64,000 nt of DNA, taken from JBDRHL01 sp043816955 (GTDB lineage: Bacteria > Planctomycetota > Phycisphaerae > Sedimentisphaerales > CAYZTY01). Every line of letters starts with the position of its first letter. Position 1 is the stretch's first letter. The notes below the pieces were generated by a model, which ran no database searches, was not told where the DNA came from, and saw only the letters and a list, made by a program, of their open reading frames with translations. The stretch is taken from NCBI GenBank assembly GCA_043816955.1, contig JBDRHL010000144.1, forward strand, positions 15,001 to 79,000, written 5' to 3'. This document shows, in pieces, positions 26,822 to 36,099 of this stretch. The position numbers were made by a program, and so were the translations under genes.

Positions 26822-26980
26822 ATGAAGTCAGACAATTCAGTTTGGTACAGATTCAGTAAACTTTGCGGCTTTTTTAGCCGTGGCGTACTTCCGGAGTATC
26901 AGTGGATGAATATTCCGGAAGTTTTTTTGCGCAAGGCGGGTGATCAGAGGTTCATTGCGGTGGACATAACAGCGGTATAA
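26822..26980 (+). CDS. 52-residue leader peptide upstream of pyrK (putative)
   Basis: An open frame ATG-to-TAA of 52 codons sits between the promoter and pyrK, ending 19 bases before the pyrK start. It begins MKSDNSVWYRF and ends AVDITAV. The product resembles nothing I know. The frame runs through an intrinsic terminator hairpin at 26887-26928, so a translating ribosome would disrupt it. The Shine-Dalgarno site is weak (AGGCG at 26811-26815), and the predicted 5' leader before the ATG is only about ten bases. It could be a regulatory leader peptide, as in pyrBI, or a chance frame. Confidence 0.5.
   Translation: MKSDNSVWYRFSKLCGFFSRGVLPEYQWMNIPEVFLRKAGDQRFIAVDITAV
26887..26928 (+). terminator. 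intrinsic terminator/attenuator inside the pyrKD leader
   Basis: A 13-base-pair stem (26887-26899 with 26910-26922, core ACTTCCGGA/TCCGGAAGT, one G-U pair) closes a ten-base loop and is followed by a T-run to 26928. It lies about 75 bases after the predicted transcript start and inside the leader ORF. A smaller hairpin CGGCT-TTTTT-AGCCG at 26866-26880, with a six-T run, lies 6 bases upstream and could act as an RNA polymerase pause. Confidence 0.75.
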
Positions 26981-26999
26981 ACGGTATAAAGGGTCTTCG

Positions 27000-27935
27000 A
27001 TGGGACGCAGATGTATATTTACGGCTAAAGTTTGCTGGAACAAAATGATCGGGCAACGATTCTATCGCCTGCGGCTGGAGGTTTGCGGGGAGGGTGCGGC
27101 AGCGTTTGCAAATGCAATGCCGGGGCAATTTGTGGAGATCGACGCTTCAAACCTGCGTCTGCCCGCCCTATCGAACATACCAGAGCAATTACAGGATACA
27201 GCACAGAGACACATTATATTGCGCAGGCCCTTCAGTTTTGCTGATATTGAAGTTCCTGACGATAGTCATGCTGTCATTGAGATTGTCTACTGTGTGCTTG
27301 GGCCGGCTACGATGCGAATGACGACTCTTGAGAGGGACGATCAGTTAAGCGTGATCGGGCCGCTTGGCAACGGGTTTAAGGTTTCAGAGAACAGCAAAGC
27401 AGCAATTCTGGTTGCCGGAGGGATGGGGGCAGCGCCACTACAGTATCTGGCAAAACACATAAAAGGCAACTACCCGACGATGGAAGTGATAGTAATGGCA
27501 GGTGCCCGCAATCGAAGAGAGCTTCCCTTCAGTTTGAGGACAGAGTCAATCAGGGCGGAGGCAGGTGAGTGGCTTGATGAGTTTGCCAGATACGGTGTTG
27601 AGTCGATTGTCGCGACCGATGACGGTTCGGCAGGATTTGCAGGTTTTGTAACCGAGGCGCTGGAGCGATGGCTTGATAATTGTCCTTACAGGGCAGAAGA
27701 AATGATGATATTTGCCTGCGGGCCTGAACCGATGCTGGCGCAAAGCGCGCGTATAGCTTCGAAATCGAATATTCCGTGCCAAGTAAGTATGGAGAGGATG
27801 ATGGGCTGCGGGTTTGGAGTGTGCCAAAGCTGTGTCGTAGCCTGCCGGGCCGACGGCGGGGATGAAAGCTGTTACAAGCTGTGCTGCGAGGATGGTCCGG
27901 TTTTTGATAGCAGAGAAGTGATATTCAGAGTATAG
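27000..27935 (+). CDS. pyrK: dihydroorotate dehydrogenase electron-transfer subunit
   Basis: A 311-residue FAD and 2Fe-2S protein that passes electrons between the PyrD1B subunit and NAD. Seen are a ferredoxin-reductase-like FAD domain (RRPFSF), the GGMGAAPL nucleotide-binding loop, and the C-terminal cysteine cluster GCGFGVCQSC followed by a later CC pair. AAAGGG stands before the ATG. It is ten bases upstream of pyrD and behind the attenuator-like leader. Confidence 0.92.
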   Translation: MGRRCIFTAKVCWNKMIGQRFYRLRLEVCGEGAAAFANAMPGQFVEIDASNLRLPALSNIPEQLQDTAQRHIILRRPFSFADIEVPDDSHAVIEIVYCVLGPATMRMTTLERDDQLSVIGPLGNGFKVSENSKAAILVAGGMGAAPLQYLAKHIKGNYPTMEVIVMAGARNRRELPFSLRTESIRAEAGEWLDEFARYGVESIVATDDGSAGFAGFVTEALERWLDNCPYRAEEMMIFACGPEPMLAQSARIASKSNIPCQVSMERMMGCGFGVCQSCVVACRADGGDESCYKLCCEDGPVFDSREVIFRV

Positions 27936-27945
27936 AGGCAGGATT

Positions 27946-28878
27946 GTGCCTAAAGAAGCAGATATATCAATAGACTTTGCCGGTTTGAGGCTGGTAAATC
28001 CGGTTTTCAGCGCTTCGGGGACGTGCGGGTACGCGGATGAACTGGCAGATTTCATGGACCCTTGTTCAATCGGCGGTTTTATCACCAAGAGCATTACGTT
28101 GAAGCCTCGTAAGGGAAACGCTCCGCCTCGAATCATCGAAACGGATTCAGGGATGCTCAATGCGATAGGACTAGCCAATATCGGGGTTGAACGCTTCATT
28201 GCGGAGAAGCTGCCGATTATTGAACGGATGAGTCCAGCGGTGTTTGTAAATATCGCGGGCAGTGAAATTGACGAATACGTTGCTGCAGCAAAACGGCTTT
28301 GTGAGTACAAGTGTATCGCGGGTTTTGAGTTAAATATCAGTTGTCCAAATGTTAAAAAAGGCGGAATAACATTCGGGACAGAACCCAAGCAGATTGCCGA
28401 GATAACTTCCGCGGTGAAAAAAGCGGCAGGAGAAAAACTCCTGATGGTCAAATTAACGCCTTCGGTTACAGACATAGCGATTACAGCCGGCGCAGCAGTG
28501 GAAGCCGGCGCGGATGCCCTGAGCATGGTAAACACCTTTACAGCGATGGCAATAGATATCGAGACAAGAAGGCCTGTTCTTGCCAATCGCACGGGCGGGC
28601 TGTCGGGTCCGGCAATAAAACCTGTGGCTGTATATATGGTAAATAAAGTGTATAATGAGGTAGCGCGGCCAGCAAAGGTGCCGATACTGGGTATGGGCGG
28701 GATAAGGACCGCGTCGGATGCGATTGAATTTATTATTGCAGGCGCTACCGCTGTTGCGGTGGGGACGGCGACTTTTGCGGACCCACGTGTGTGTGCGCAG
28801 ATCGCAGAGGGTATCAGGAGATACTGCTGCGGACATGGAATAAAAAATATTGAGCAACTGAAAGGGTCTCTTGAGTAA
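27946..28878 (+). CDS. pyrD: dihydroorotate dehydrogenase, class 1B catalytic subunit
   Basis: A 310-residue FMN enzyme of pyrimidine synthesis that oxidises dihydroorotate to orotate. The catalytic C133 is in ELNISCPNVK, as in class 1 enzymes. Other motifs are FSASGTCGYA, KLTPSVTD, TGGLSGPAIKP and GMGGIRTASDA. The start is GTG 27946. Pairing with PyrK identifies it as the NAD-linked class 1B form. No other pyr genes are in the window. Confidence 0.95.
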   Translation: MPKEADISIDFAGLRLVNPVFSASGTCGYADELADFMDPCSIGGFITKSITLKPRKGNAPPRIIETDSGMLNAIGLANIGVERFIAEKLPIIERMSPAVFVNIAGSEIDEYVAAAKRLCEYKCIAGFELNISCPNVKKGGITFGTEPKQIAEITSAVKKAAGEKLLMVKLTPSVTDIAITAGAAVEAGADALSMVNTFTAMAIDIETRRPVLANRTGGLSGPAIKPVAVYMVNKVYNEVARPAKVPILGMGGIRTASDAIEFIIAGATAVAVGTATFADPRVCAQIAEGIRRYCCGHGIKNIEQLKGSLE

Positions 28879-28900
28879 AGCTGATTCAGCGGGATAGAAA

Positions 28901-29206
28901 ATGCAGAGGTTGAAATTATTGACAGAGTATTTTCCGATGGCTGTATTTACCGGCAGGGCTGTGGTTTTTATCAGTGAGGACTGGCGGGTGGAGCTGACCG
29001 AACACCAGAATCCGAACTATGGTCAGAATCCGTCGAATGTGCCGATCATACGTGTTCGAATATTCAAAAAAGCTCTCAGTGGGGAGCTTATCCCCGGTCA
29101 TTTCGAGGATTTTCAGATCGAATCTATCGGTGAGACAGCAGGCCAGATAGAAAGATACATACAGTATGCAGTAGGCAGAAACATCAGGGAAGAGGGGATG
29201 GGATAG
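28901..29206 (+). CDS. hypothetical protein, 101 residues
   Basis: No family recognised. The sequence is soluble, with a strand-rich central part (AVVFISEDWRVELTEHQNP, VPIIRVRIFKKALSG) and a C-terminal helix (GQIERYIQYAVGRN). It lies 22 bases after pyrD and 23 before the YggU gene, all in the same direction, so it is likely cotranscribed. A shorter start at the second methionine (residue 13) is possible. Confidence 0.5.
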   Translation: MQRLKLLTEYFPMAVFTGRAVVFISEDWRVELTEHQNPNYGQNPSNVPIIRVRIFKKALSGELIPGHFEDFQIESIGETAGQIERYIQYAVGRNIREEGMG

Positions 29207-29229
29207 CATGTCAGCAGTGATGAGGGTCG

Positions 29230-29526
29230 ATGCCAGAGCTGGAAATTGACACAATCAAGGGAGGGATTGTCTTTGGCGTCAAGGTAGTCCCGGGCAGCAG
29301 CAGAACCGTTGTTTCCGGGCTGCTTGGCAAAAGGCTAAAGATAAAAGTAGCGGCGGCAGCAGAAAAGGGCAAAGCCAATCAGTGTCTAGTGGAATTTCTG
29401 GCGGCCAAGGCGCAGGTGAGAAAAAATGCAGTTTCGATAACCAGCGGTCAAACCGGCATGACCAAGACGATACGAATCACGGGCCTGTCGAGGGAACAAT
29501 TACTGGAACGACTTGAGCTTGCATAG
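29230..29526 (+). CDS. YggU/DUF167 family protein
   Basis: A 98-residue protein with the compact DUF167 pattern: KVVPGSSRTVV, then GKRLKIKVAAAAEKGKANQCLVEFLA, and a C-terminal SGQTGMTKTIRITG. Length and order match the family. Function of YggU proteins is not established. GAGGG lies four bases before the ATG. Confidence 0.85.
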   Translation: MPELEIDTIKGGIVFGVKVVPGSSRTVVSGLLGKRLKIKVAAAAEKGKANQCLVEFLAAKAQVRKNAVSITSGQTGMTKTIRITGLSREQLLERLELA

Positions 29527-29538
29527 CGGTTAGATGGG

Positions 29539-30969
29539 ATGACAACAGAACTTGTTCAAAGCCGGGCAGCAGAGGATGCAAGAAGCGAGACATCGATAGC
29601 TTATATGATGAAACTAGCAGCACCGATGATCGTGACGAACATCTCTTTTACCGTTATGCAATTTGTCGACCGGCTGATGGTTTCGCGACTGGGGACAGAC
29701 GCCCTAGCGGCGGTACTGCCGGCAGGATTTTTGTGCTTTGTGCCGGGCAGCTTTGCGATAGGGGTCAGCACGAGCATCAATACCTTTGTCAGCCAGAGCC
29801 TGGGAAGAGGCAATCTGCGTGACTGCTCATCGTATTGCTGGCAGGCAATATACATGGGCATGGTCTATGCGATTATTACTGCCAGTGTGCTGTGGGTTTG
29901 GGCACCACATATATTCCATTTGATGGGCCATCCCGAACCTGTGATCGTCATGGAGGTAACGTATCTGAGGATACTGCTGTACAGCCAGATATGGACGGTT
30001 CTGATATGGAGCTGCAGCCAGTTCTTCATGGGTGTGCACAGGCCTGTGATAACCATGTACGCCTCGCTGGTCGGTCAGGTGATAAATGTTTTTGCCAATT
30101 ATGTGCTCATTTTCGGTAAGTTCGGCGCCCCTGCGATGGGGATTGCCGGTGCAGGATGGGGGACGTTTATGGGTGTAGCAGCGGGCGCGGTGATACGCTT
30201 CATCGCGTTCCTGACTGGAGATACAAGCAAAAGGTTTCAGAGCCGTGCGTCACTGCGGATCGATTTTAGCAAAATGGGAGGGATTCTACGAGTCGGTATA
30301 CCTGCTGGTATTGCAATGGCAGTAAATGTTTCTCTTTGGGGGATGTGTCTTTTCTGGCTTGTTGGGATGTTCGGCAAAGAATCACTGGCGGCAACTTCGG
30401 CGGTCTTTGCCTGTGTCAACGTATCAGTGATGCCTATCGTGGGCATCAGCACCGCACTTACCGCAGCGGTCGGCAGATCCATCGGGATGGGGCACAAGGG
30501 CCTTGCAATGAAACAAACCAGCACCTCACTTCGTATAGCAGTAGTGTATATGGGTCTTGCGGGAGTGTGTTTCTTTTTCTTCAGAGAGCACCTTATGCAT
30601 CTGTGGTCGGATGACCGACAGGTAATCGGCATCGGGATGAACCTGTTTATCTGTGCAGCGATATTCCAGATTTTTGATGCAGCGACAATTATTTATACCG
30701 GCGCACTGCGCGGGGCGGGAGACACTCGCTGGCTGGCGGCGATTAGTGCGTTCAGCTCAACAATAATACTGGGATTGGGAGGCTATTTTCTGGTACAATT
30801 GGCGCCGGAGTTTGGCGCTGTCGGGCCGTGGATTGCGTGCACGGCGAATGTTATATTCGTAGGTCTGGCCAACAGATGGCGGTTCAAGAGCATGCGCTGG
30901 GCACAAATAAATATTTTTCGGCCTGGTGAGGCAGGGATACCGCTGGAGATAGAGTCGGTGGTTGATTGA
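29539..30969 (+). CDS. MATE-family multidrug/sodium efflux transporter
   Basis: A 476-residue polytopic protein with about 12 membrane helices in two homologous halves. The N-terminal half has MKLAAPMIVTNIS and a LGTDALAAV region; the second has KMGGILRVGIPAGIAMAVN and GALRGAGDTRW, a typical MATE motif. Members expel drugs or metabolites using Na+ or H+. The substrate cannot be told. The stop overlaps the frame of the next gene by a few bases. Confidence 0.9.
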   Translation: MTTELVQSRAAEDARSETSIAYMMKLAAPMIVTNISFTVMQFVDRLMVSRLGTDALAAVLPAGFLCFVPGSFAIGVSTSINTFVSQSLGRGNLRDCSSYCWQAIYMGMVYAIITASVLWVWAPHIFHLMGHPEPVIVMEVTYLRILLYSQIWTVLIWSCSQFFMGVHRPVITMYASLVGQVINVFANYVLIFGKFGAPAMGIAGAGWGTFMGVAAGAVIRFIAFLTGDTSKRFQSRASLRIDFSKMGGILRVGIPAGIAMAVNVSLWGMCLFWLVGMFGKESLAATSAVFACVNVSVMPIVGISTALTAAVGRSIGMGHKGLAMKQTSTSLRIAVVYMGLAGVCFFFFREHLMHLWSDDRQVIGIGMNLFICAAIFQIFDAATIIYTGALRGAGDTRWLAAISAFSSTIILGLGGYFLVQLAPEFGAVGPWIACTANVIFVGLANRWRFKSMRWAQINIFRPGEAGIPLEIESVVD

Positions 30970-30977
30970 GAAACGTC

Positions 30978-32681
30978 ATGAGAATTAGAATCATAACAGC
31001 CATTTTCCTTATTCCGGCCTGGTGCCTGTCGGCAGCATCGGCACAGTTAGCCAATGAAGATATCCGGGGGTTGTATGCGAAGGATATTGAGCAGGTTTTG
31101 CATCTTGACGAGGATCAGATTGATCTGGCAACAGCGGTGCTGCTGCTGTCGAAACAATATGACTCGGCTATCAATCTGCAGAAATACCGCAGCAGGATTG
31201 ATGACATGGCGTTTGAGATTCTCGGTCGTCTTGAAACCGGGAAAATTCCCCACAATGAGTATGCGGTCTCTGTGATAAATAAGTACCTTTTCAAGGAATT
31301 GGACTTCAAGTCCGTCGATACTGCTGATGATCCGGAAGATTTGTTTCTTGACAGAGTAATCGACAGGAAACGCGGCTATTGCCTGAGTCTGTCAATTCTC
31401 TATCTATCAATAGCGGAGCGGATCGGTCTGTCTGTTTACGGTGTGGTTGTGCCGGGCCATTTTTTTGTCCGGTACGACGATGGGAAAACACGGTTTAACA
31501 TAGAAAGCACTTCGACAGGAGTAAACCCGCCGGACGAGCATTACACAACAAAGTTCAAGGTTCCTGAAAACAATCCCGGCGGGATTTACATGATAAACCT
31601 GACAAAAAGGCAGACGATAGGGTGTTTCTGCAACAACCTTGGTAATATCTACCAGGAGCGCGGGAATATCGATTCGGCGCTAGTGGAACTGGAAAGAGCT
31701 GTTACTATCAATCCGACGCTGGCGATGGCTCATACGAATCTGGGCAATATATACCTCAAGAAAGACCTTATCGAGGAGGCAATCGAGGAGTATGAAACGG
31801 CGATGGAGATTAACCCTGCCGACGCCAAGACGCATAATAACCTGGGCAATGCCTATAAACGGCAGGACCGGCTGCTCAGCGCAAAGTTTCACTACAAAGA
31901 ATCCATGGGGCTTGACCCGAATTTCATAGATCCTCTTAGAAATATCGCCGACCTTTATTGTGCAGAGGGGCTGTTCGGCCAGGCAATTATGAGTTTGAAC
32001 GCGGCGCTTCAAATTGAGCCTAAAAATGCCGAAGTTTACGCCCAGATGGGAGATGTGTACCGGCAGAAACAGGATTACAACCAGGCGATAGTACATTATC
32101 AGACGGCACTTTTTATCAAGTCTGACCTGGCTGAGGCACAGTGCGGCCTGGGGTACGCTTTTTTGAAAAAGGACAGGCCCTATGATGCAATTGCGTCTTT
32201 TCAGCGGAGCATCAACTGCAAGGCTGATTACGCAGCGGCGTATTTCGGACTTGCTTCGGCTTACAACGGGATCAAGTCTATTGATGAGGAAATCCAGACA
32301 TACGAAAAGCTTCTGGTTATTGCGCCCGATACGTTTGAGGCTATGCAGAACCTGGGCAATGCCTATATGGCCAAAGAGATGTTTGACGCCGCGATCGAGC
32401 AATATATCAAGGCCTTGTCGCTTCATGGGAAATCGGGTGAGATTTATTACAACCTGGGTGTTGCTTATGCCAACAAGAAGCTGTATACACAGGCGATAGC
32501 ACAGTACGCCAAGGCTATCGAGATCAATCTTAACAACGCCCTTGCGCATAATGCCATCGCGATCAGTTATTATTATGTCGGCAAGTACGATCTGGCATGG
32601 AAGCATATTGAGATAGCCAAGAAGCTGGGATATGACGTTCCTGATGACCTTTATAAGGTCGTTTATGATAAGGTTCATTAG
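30978..32681 (+). CDS. exported transglutaminase-like/TPR protein
   Basis: A 567-residue protein with a signal peptide (IITAIFLIPAWCLSAASA). Residues about 55-210 form a SirB1/transglutaminase-like domain, with the cysteine in RKRGYCLSLSILYL and a histidine in VVPGHFFVRYDD. The rest is at least ten TPRs with strong NLGNIY / INP spacing. The Cys-His arrangement could be catalytic or only structural. It begins a cluster of three exported or membrane proteins (TPR, AsmA-like, FG-GAP). ATG 30978 is preferred over TTG 30966, which overlaps the MATE gene. Confidence 0.8.
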   Translation: MRIRIITAIFLIPAWCLSAASAQLANEDIRGLYAKDIEQVLHLDEDQIDLATAVLLLSKQYDSAINLQKYRSRIDDMAFEILGRLETGKIPHNEYAVSVINKYLFKELDFKSVDTADDPEDLFLDRVIDRKRGYCLSLSILYLSIAERIGLSVYGVVVPGHFFVRYDDGKTRFNIESTSTGVNPPDEHYTTKFKVPENNPGGIYMINLTKRQTIGCFCNNLGNIYQERGNIDSALVELERAVTINPTLAMAHTNLGNIYLKKDLIEEAIEEYETAMEINPADAKTHNNLGNAYKRQDRLLSAKFHYKESMGLDPNFIDPLRNIADLYCAEGLFGQAIMSLNAALQIEPKNAEVYAQMGDVYRQKQDYNQAIVHYQTALFIKSDLAEAQCGLGYAFLKKDRPYDAIASFQRSINCKADYAAAYFGLASAYNGIKSIDEEIQTYEKLLVIAPDTFEAMQNLGNAYMAKEMFDAAIEQYIKALSLHGKSGEIYYNLGVAYANKKLYTQAIAQYAKAIEINLNNALAHNAIAISYYYVGKYDLAWKHIEIAKKLGYDVPDDLYKVVYDKVH

Positions 32682-32720
32682 CCTTTCGGCAATGCAAAAA
32701 CCTTTTTGAAGGAGATGACG

Positions 32721-33566
32721 ATGCACCTCATCTACAAAATCATTGGTCTGATACTGTCGGTTATTGTTGTTGTGCTGCTGGCGGGAGTGGTTTTATTTTC
32801 GCTGTTCGGCAACCGCGCTCTGCGAGTCGGAATTGAAACGGCGGCAACAAAGGCGCTGAATGTCGGCGTCGATATTGACGATGTTGATCTATCGATTTTC
32901 AGGGGAAGATTTGAAATGGAAAACCTGGTTGTCGCCAATCCTCCCGGCTATGAGCATGATTCGCTGCTTACGCTGGGGAAAACTACGGTGGTTGCCGACA
33001 TCAGGTCTCTTCTGAAGGACACAGTTCACATCAAAGACATAAAGCTCGACGGCATGACCGTTGTGATGGAACAAAAAGGCCTGACCAGCAATCTGCAGAC
33101 GGTAATCGGCTCGATATCGAAGAAAAAATCCGCCAAGGAACCTGAACCGGCGGAGCCGGCAAAGCAACTGCATATCGACAATCTTGTGATAACCGGCGTT
33201 ACGGTGAAGGTCAAACTGATCCCGATACCCGGCAAGATGGACACGATTTCCCTGAGCCTCAGTCCTATCCGAATGACCAACCTGGGAACAGATGAGCCGA
33301 TCAATACCGCGGAACTGGCAGCGAAGATAATGGTTGCTGTGGCAACGGGTGTGGCTCAACAGGGAGCGGGCAAGCTGCCGGAAGAAATGATCGCTTCGAT
33401 AAGTTCAGAGCTGAAAAAAATGGGGGTACTGTCCGAAGCAGTTCTCAATAAAAGCATGGAGGCGCTCAAAAGCGGCAAGGAGCTGGGAAGCGAGGCAATC
33501 GAAAAGGGAAAGGATATCGGCGAGGGCATCAAGAAGGGAATCGGAGAACTGTTTAAGAAGGAATAG
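32721..33566 (+). CDS. AsmA-like membrane-anchored protein
   Basis: A 281-residue protein with one N-terminal membrane helix (IIGLILSVIVVVLLAGVVLFSLF). An AsmA/DUF748-like beginning follows (LNVGVDIDDVDLSIFRGRFEMENLVVANPPG, repeated HIKDIKLDGMTV and HIDNLVITGVTV segments). The last 60 residues are amphipathic and lysine/glutamate-rich. AsmA-type proteins are linked to lipid transfer or outer-membrane upkeep in other bacteria; here it is an inference. Start ATG 32721 follows AAGGAG at six bases. Confidence 0.65.
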   Translation: MHLIYKIIGLILSVIVVVLLAGVVLFSLFGNRALRVGIETAATKALNVGVDIDDVDLSIFRGRFEMENLVVANPPGYEHDSLLTLGKTTVVADIRSLLKDTVHIKDIKLDGMTVVMEQKGLTSNLQTVIGSISKKKSAKEPEPAEPAKQLHIDNLVITGVTVKVKLIPIPGKMDTISLSLSPIRMTNLGTDEPINTAELAAKIMVAVATGVAQQGAGKLPEEMIASISSELKKMGVLSEAVLNKSMEALKSGKELGSEAIEKGKDIGEGIKKGIGELFKKE

Positions 33567-33616
33567 CGTTTGAGATTTTATCGTGGGTAATTGCACTCCA
33601 TAATTGAGGAATTGAC

Positions 33617-35965
33617 ATGAAAAAGTGCTTCACAATGATAATTGCAACGGGGATGGCGGTGCTGGCAGCATCTGAACCGGATATAACCGAAATGTCGCAG
33701 TTCTACGGTTTCGGTGAAATGGAGATTATAAAACTTGACTGGAATATTCACAACCTGCGGGTTGCCGATTTTAACGGGGATAAGCGTACCGATATTGCCG
33801 TTGCCAATAACTACAAGTCACGGATCGAAATACTGATTCAAAAGAGCACTGTGGGTCAGTCCGGGCAGACGGTTACTGTCGATTTGAATGATATTGACAT
33901 AAATGAGCTTTCGCCTCCGAGCCGTTTTTCGAAACAGCCTCTGCCCGTCTCACAGAAGATCACCAGTCTTGTCTGCGGTGATCTTAACGGTGACGGAAAG
34001 GTTGACCTGGCATTTTATGGTGAGCCACGAGGTCTTTATGTCGTACTTCAGAAAGACGGGGAAGACAAAGGCAGTGGAGAAGACACACTGAGCTGGCATA
34101 CCAGAGAGAAAATAGACATTGATGACGGGCTGCTGACCTCGGAGGCGCTTCAGTGCGCCGATCTGACAGGGGATGGTCTGGATGATTTGATTCTCGCGGC
34201 GCAGGACAGTGTTTATGTGATCGCCCAGGAGAAGGACGGTGAACTTTCTGAGCCTGTCCAATATTCCACAACTTCCAGGGTCATTCAGCTCAATGTAACT
34301 GATCTAAATGGCGACGGGCGGAAAGACCTTGTGCTTGTAACTGATGACGGCGAAAAGCCGCTTCATGTCCGGTTCGGCAGCAAGACAGGAGAACTCGGCC
34401 CGCAGGTGCAGTTTTTCATGGAGGCTCCTTACAAGGTTGTATTCTACGATTACGATCAATGCGGGGAAAGTGAGATACTGGCAGTGGACGCCAAGAGCGG
34501 AAGACTCAACTCATGTAAACTGGTAAACAAGGATAAAAAGGACTCCCATGATTATCCGGTTCTGTACTACCCGTTTGCTTCAGAAAAGGAAGGCAGGGCC
34601 AGAGACCTGGTTCTGGCGGATGTGGATGGTGATAAGCTTACTGACGTGGTCGTCAGCTCTCCGGGTGCTGCTGAGCTGATGCTCTATCGACAGAAGCACC
34701 AAACCGGGCTGGCAGAAGCGGTAAAATTTCCAGCTTTTGCGGGGATTTCCAGCATATCAGCAGCGGATATTGACGGAGACGGCAGAGAGGAAATTGCTGT
34801 TCTGAGTGTTAAGGAAAAAGTAATAGGCATCAGCAAATTCAGCAACAACAGGCTATGTTTTCCTGAGCCGCTGGATATTCGTGAAGAGCCGCTGGTGATG
34901 ACGCTGGCGGATATCAACAACGACAGGAAAATCGACTGCTTGTATGCAGCTAAAGATGTCAACGAGGGCAGGGTGCTGAATGTCATTTATGACGTTGGTG
35001 CCGGCGTAAAATCCCTGCCTCAAAGACTCAGTAAGCTGGCGATTGAGTATAATCCCGAAGATATGAAGGTTCATGACGCAGACCAGGACGGCCTGGCGGA
35101 TGTTTTAATTCTGGACAAGTATGAGGCACCGGTATTTATCCGTCAAAAGCAGCTCGGGGAATTCGAGGTAATTGATTCGGGCAGTTCCTATGGCAGCCTG
35201 ATAAGTAATGCGCGGGCAGCATCAATTGCATTTGCGGATATTGACGGCAAAGGCGGCAATGAACTGCTGCTGGCACAGGATAACTTCGCCAGAGCACTTG
35301 TACTGAGCGAAGAGCAGAAATGGCGAATTGCAGATCAGTATAATGCACGAAATACGGAAAACTCGATAACCGCAGTTGGCGGCTTTGATCTTAACGCCGA
35401 CGGCAAGGTTCAGATACTGCTGGCAGACGGTCAGAAAGGACAGTTGCAGATACTCGCTAGTGGTAAAGACCGGACCTACCGTTTTGACGAAAAGATTGAC
35501 ATTGGACGATGGAATATAAAGAAGATGTTTTTTGCGCCGTTGACGGGCGGTAAAAATGCGGACATTCTGCTCTTTGACAACGACAAGTTTGCTATTTTGT
35601 GCCTGAAAGACAGTGCACGGGAATACGGGCTGCTTGAACAGCAATTCAATTACGAGACGAAAATCAAGCAAGGGGTGTACGGCAACCTCGCTGCCGGGGA
35701 CATCAACGGAGACGGCAAAACGGATATACTGATGGTCGAGTACAAGAATAATCACATGGAGATACTGGCAGTGGATGAGAAATTTCAGCCGATTCCCGCG
35801 ATGCGTTTCAAGATATTCGAACAGAAAAGTTACAGACCTGATGAGACGGGCAGCAGATCTACTGTGGAACCGAGGGAGCTGCTGGTAGCTGATGTTACTG
35901 CGGACGGGAAAGATGATCTGGTAATGGTTATTCATGACCGGATAATCATTTATCCACAGGACTGA
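33617..35965 (+). CDS. exported FG-GAP/VCBS beta-propeller repeat protein
   Basis: A 782-residue protein with a short signal peptide (residues 1-19). It is built of repeats containing the calcium-binding pattern D-x-N/D-G-D-x-x-D, for example DFNGDKRTDIAVAN, DLNGDGKVDLAF, DINGDGKTDILM and DVTADGKDDLVM. Such repeats form a seven-bladed propeller, here enough for two. No enzyme motif is seen. A surface or periplasmic binding role is likely. It is the last of three cell-envelope genes. Confidence 0.8.
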   Translation: MKKCFTMIIATGMAVLAASEPDITEMSQFYGFGEMEIIKLDWNIHNLRVADFNGDKRTDIAVANNYKSRIEILIQKSTVGQSGQTVTVDLNDIDINELSPPSRFSKQPLPVSQKITSLVCGDLNGDGKVDLAFYGEPRGLYVVLQKDGEDKGSGEDTLSWHTREKIDIDDGLLTSEALQCADLTGDGLDDLILAAQDSVYVIAQEKDGELSEPVQYSTTSRVIQLNVTDLNGDGRKDLVLVTDDGEKPLHVRFGSKTGELGPQVQFFMEAPYKVVFYDYDQCGESEILAVDAKSGRLNSCKLVNKDKKDSHDYPVLYYPFASEKEGRARDLVLADVDGDKLTDVVVSSPGAAELMLYRQKHQTGLAEAVKFPAFAGISSISAADIDGDGREEIAVLSVKEKVIGISKFSNNRLCFPEPLDIREEPLVMTLADINNDRKIDCLYAAKDVNEGRVLNVIYDVGAGVKSLPQRLSKLAIEYNPEDMKVHDADQDGLADVLILDKYEAPVFIRQKQLGEFEVIDSGSSYGSLISNARAASIAFADIDGKGGNELLLAQDNFARALVLSEEQKWRIADQYNARNTENSITAVGGFDLNADGKVQILLADGQKGQLQILASGKDRTYRFDEKIDIGRWNIKKMFFAPLTGGKNADILLFDNDKFAILCLKDSAREYGLLEQQFNYETKIKQGVYGNLAAGDINGDGKTDILMVEYKNNHMEILAVDEKFQPIPAMRFKIFEQKSYRPDETGSRSTVEPRELLVADVTADGKDDLVMVIHDRIIIYPQD

Positions 35966-35999
35966 CCCCCCTGCCGGACACAGTAATAAGAAATTCCTT

Positions 36000-36052
36000 C
36001 CGATATAGCGATGTTTCTGGTAAAAATATCGTCTATGTATACGTTATATCGG
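36000..36052. other. nested inverted repeats upstream of aroA
   Basis: An outer 8-base-pair inverted repeat CCGATATA (36000-36007) / TATATCGG (36045-36052) encloses an inner 9-base-pair stem (36008-36016 with 36024-36032, two G-U pairs, 7-base loop). A 12-base bulge remains on one side. It lies about 50 bases before the aroA start and has no T-run. It could be an operator or an RNA structure in the leader. Confidence 0.4.
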
Positions 36053-36099
36053 TGTGGAAATGAAATTGAAGCAGTAAAAACCAGGACATGTGAAAAGGC

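Noticed and set aside
27546..28592. 348-codon minus-strand frame opposite pyrK and pyrD
   Set aside because: Both plus-strand genes are secure by catalytic motifs; the antisense frame has no family features.
31680..32726. 348-codon minus-strand frame opposite the TPR protein
   Set aside because: The plus-strand TPR periodicity is clear, and the antisense translation is an artefact of the regular repeats.
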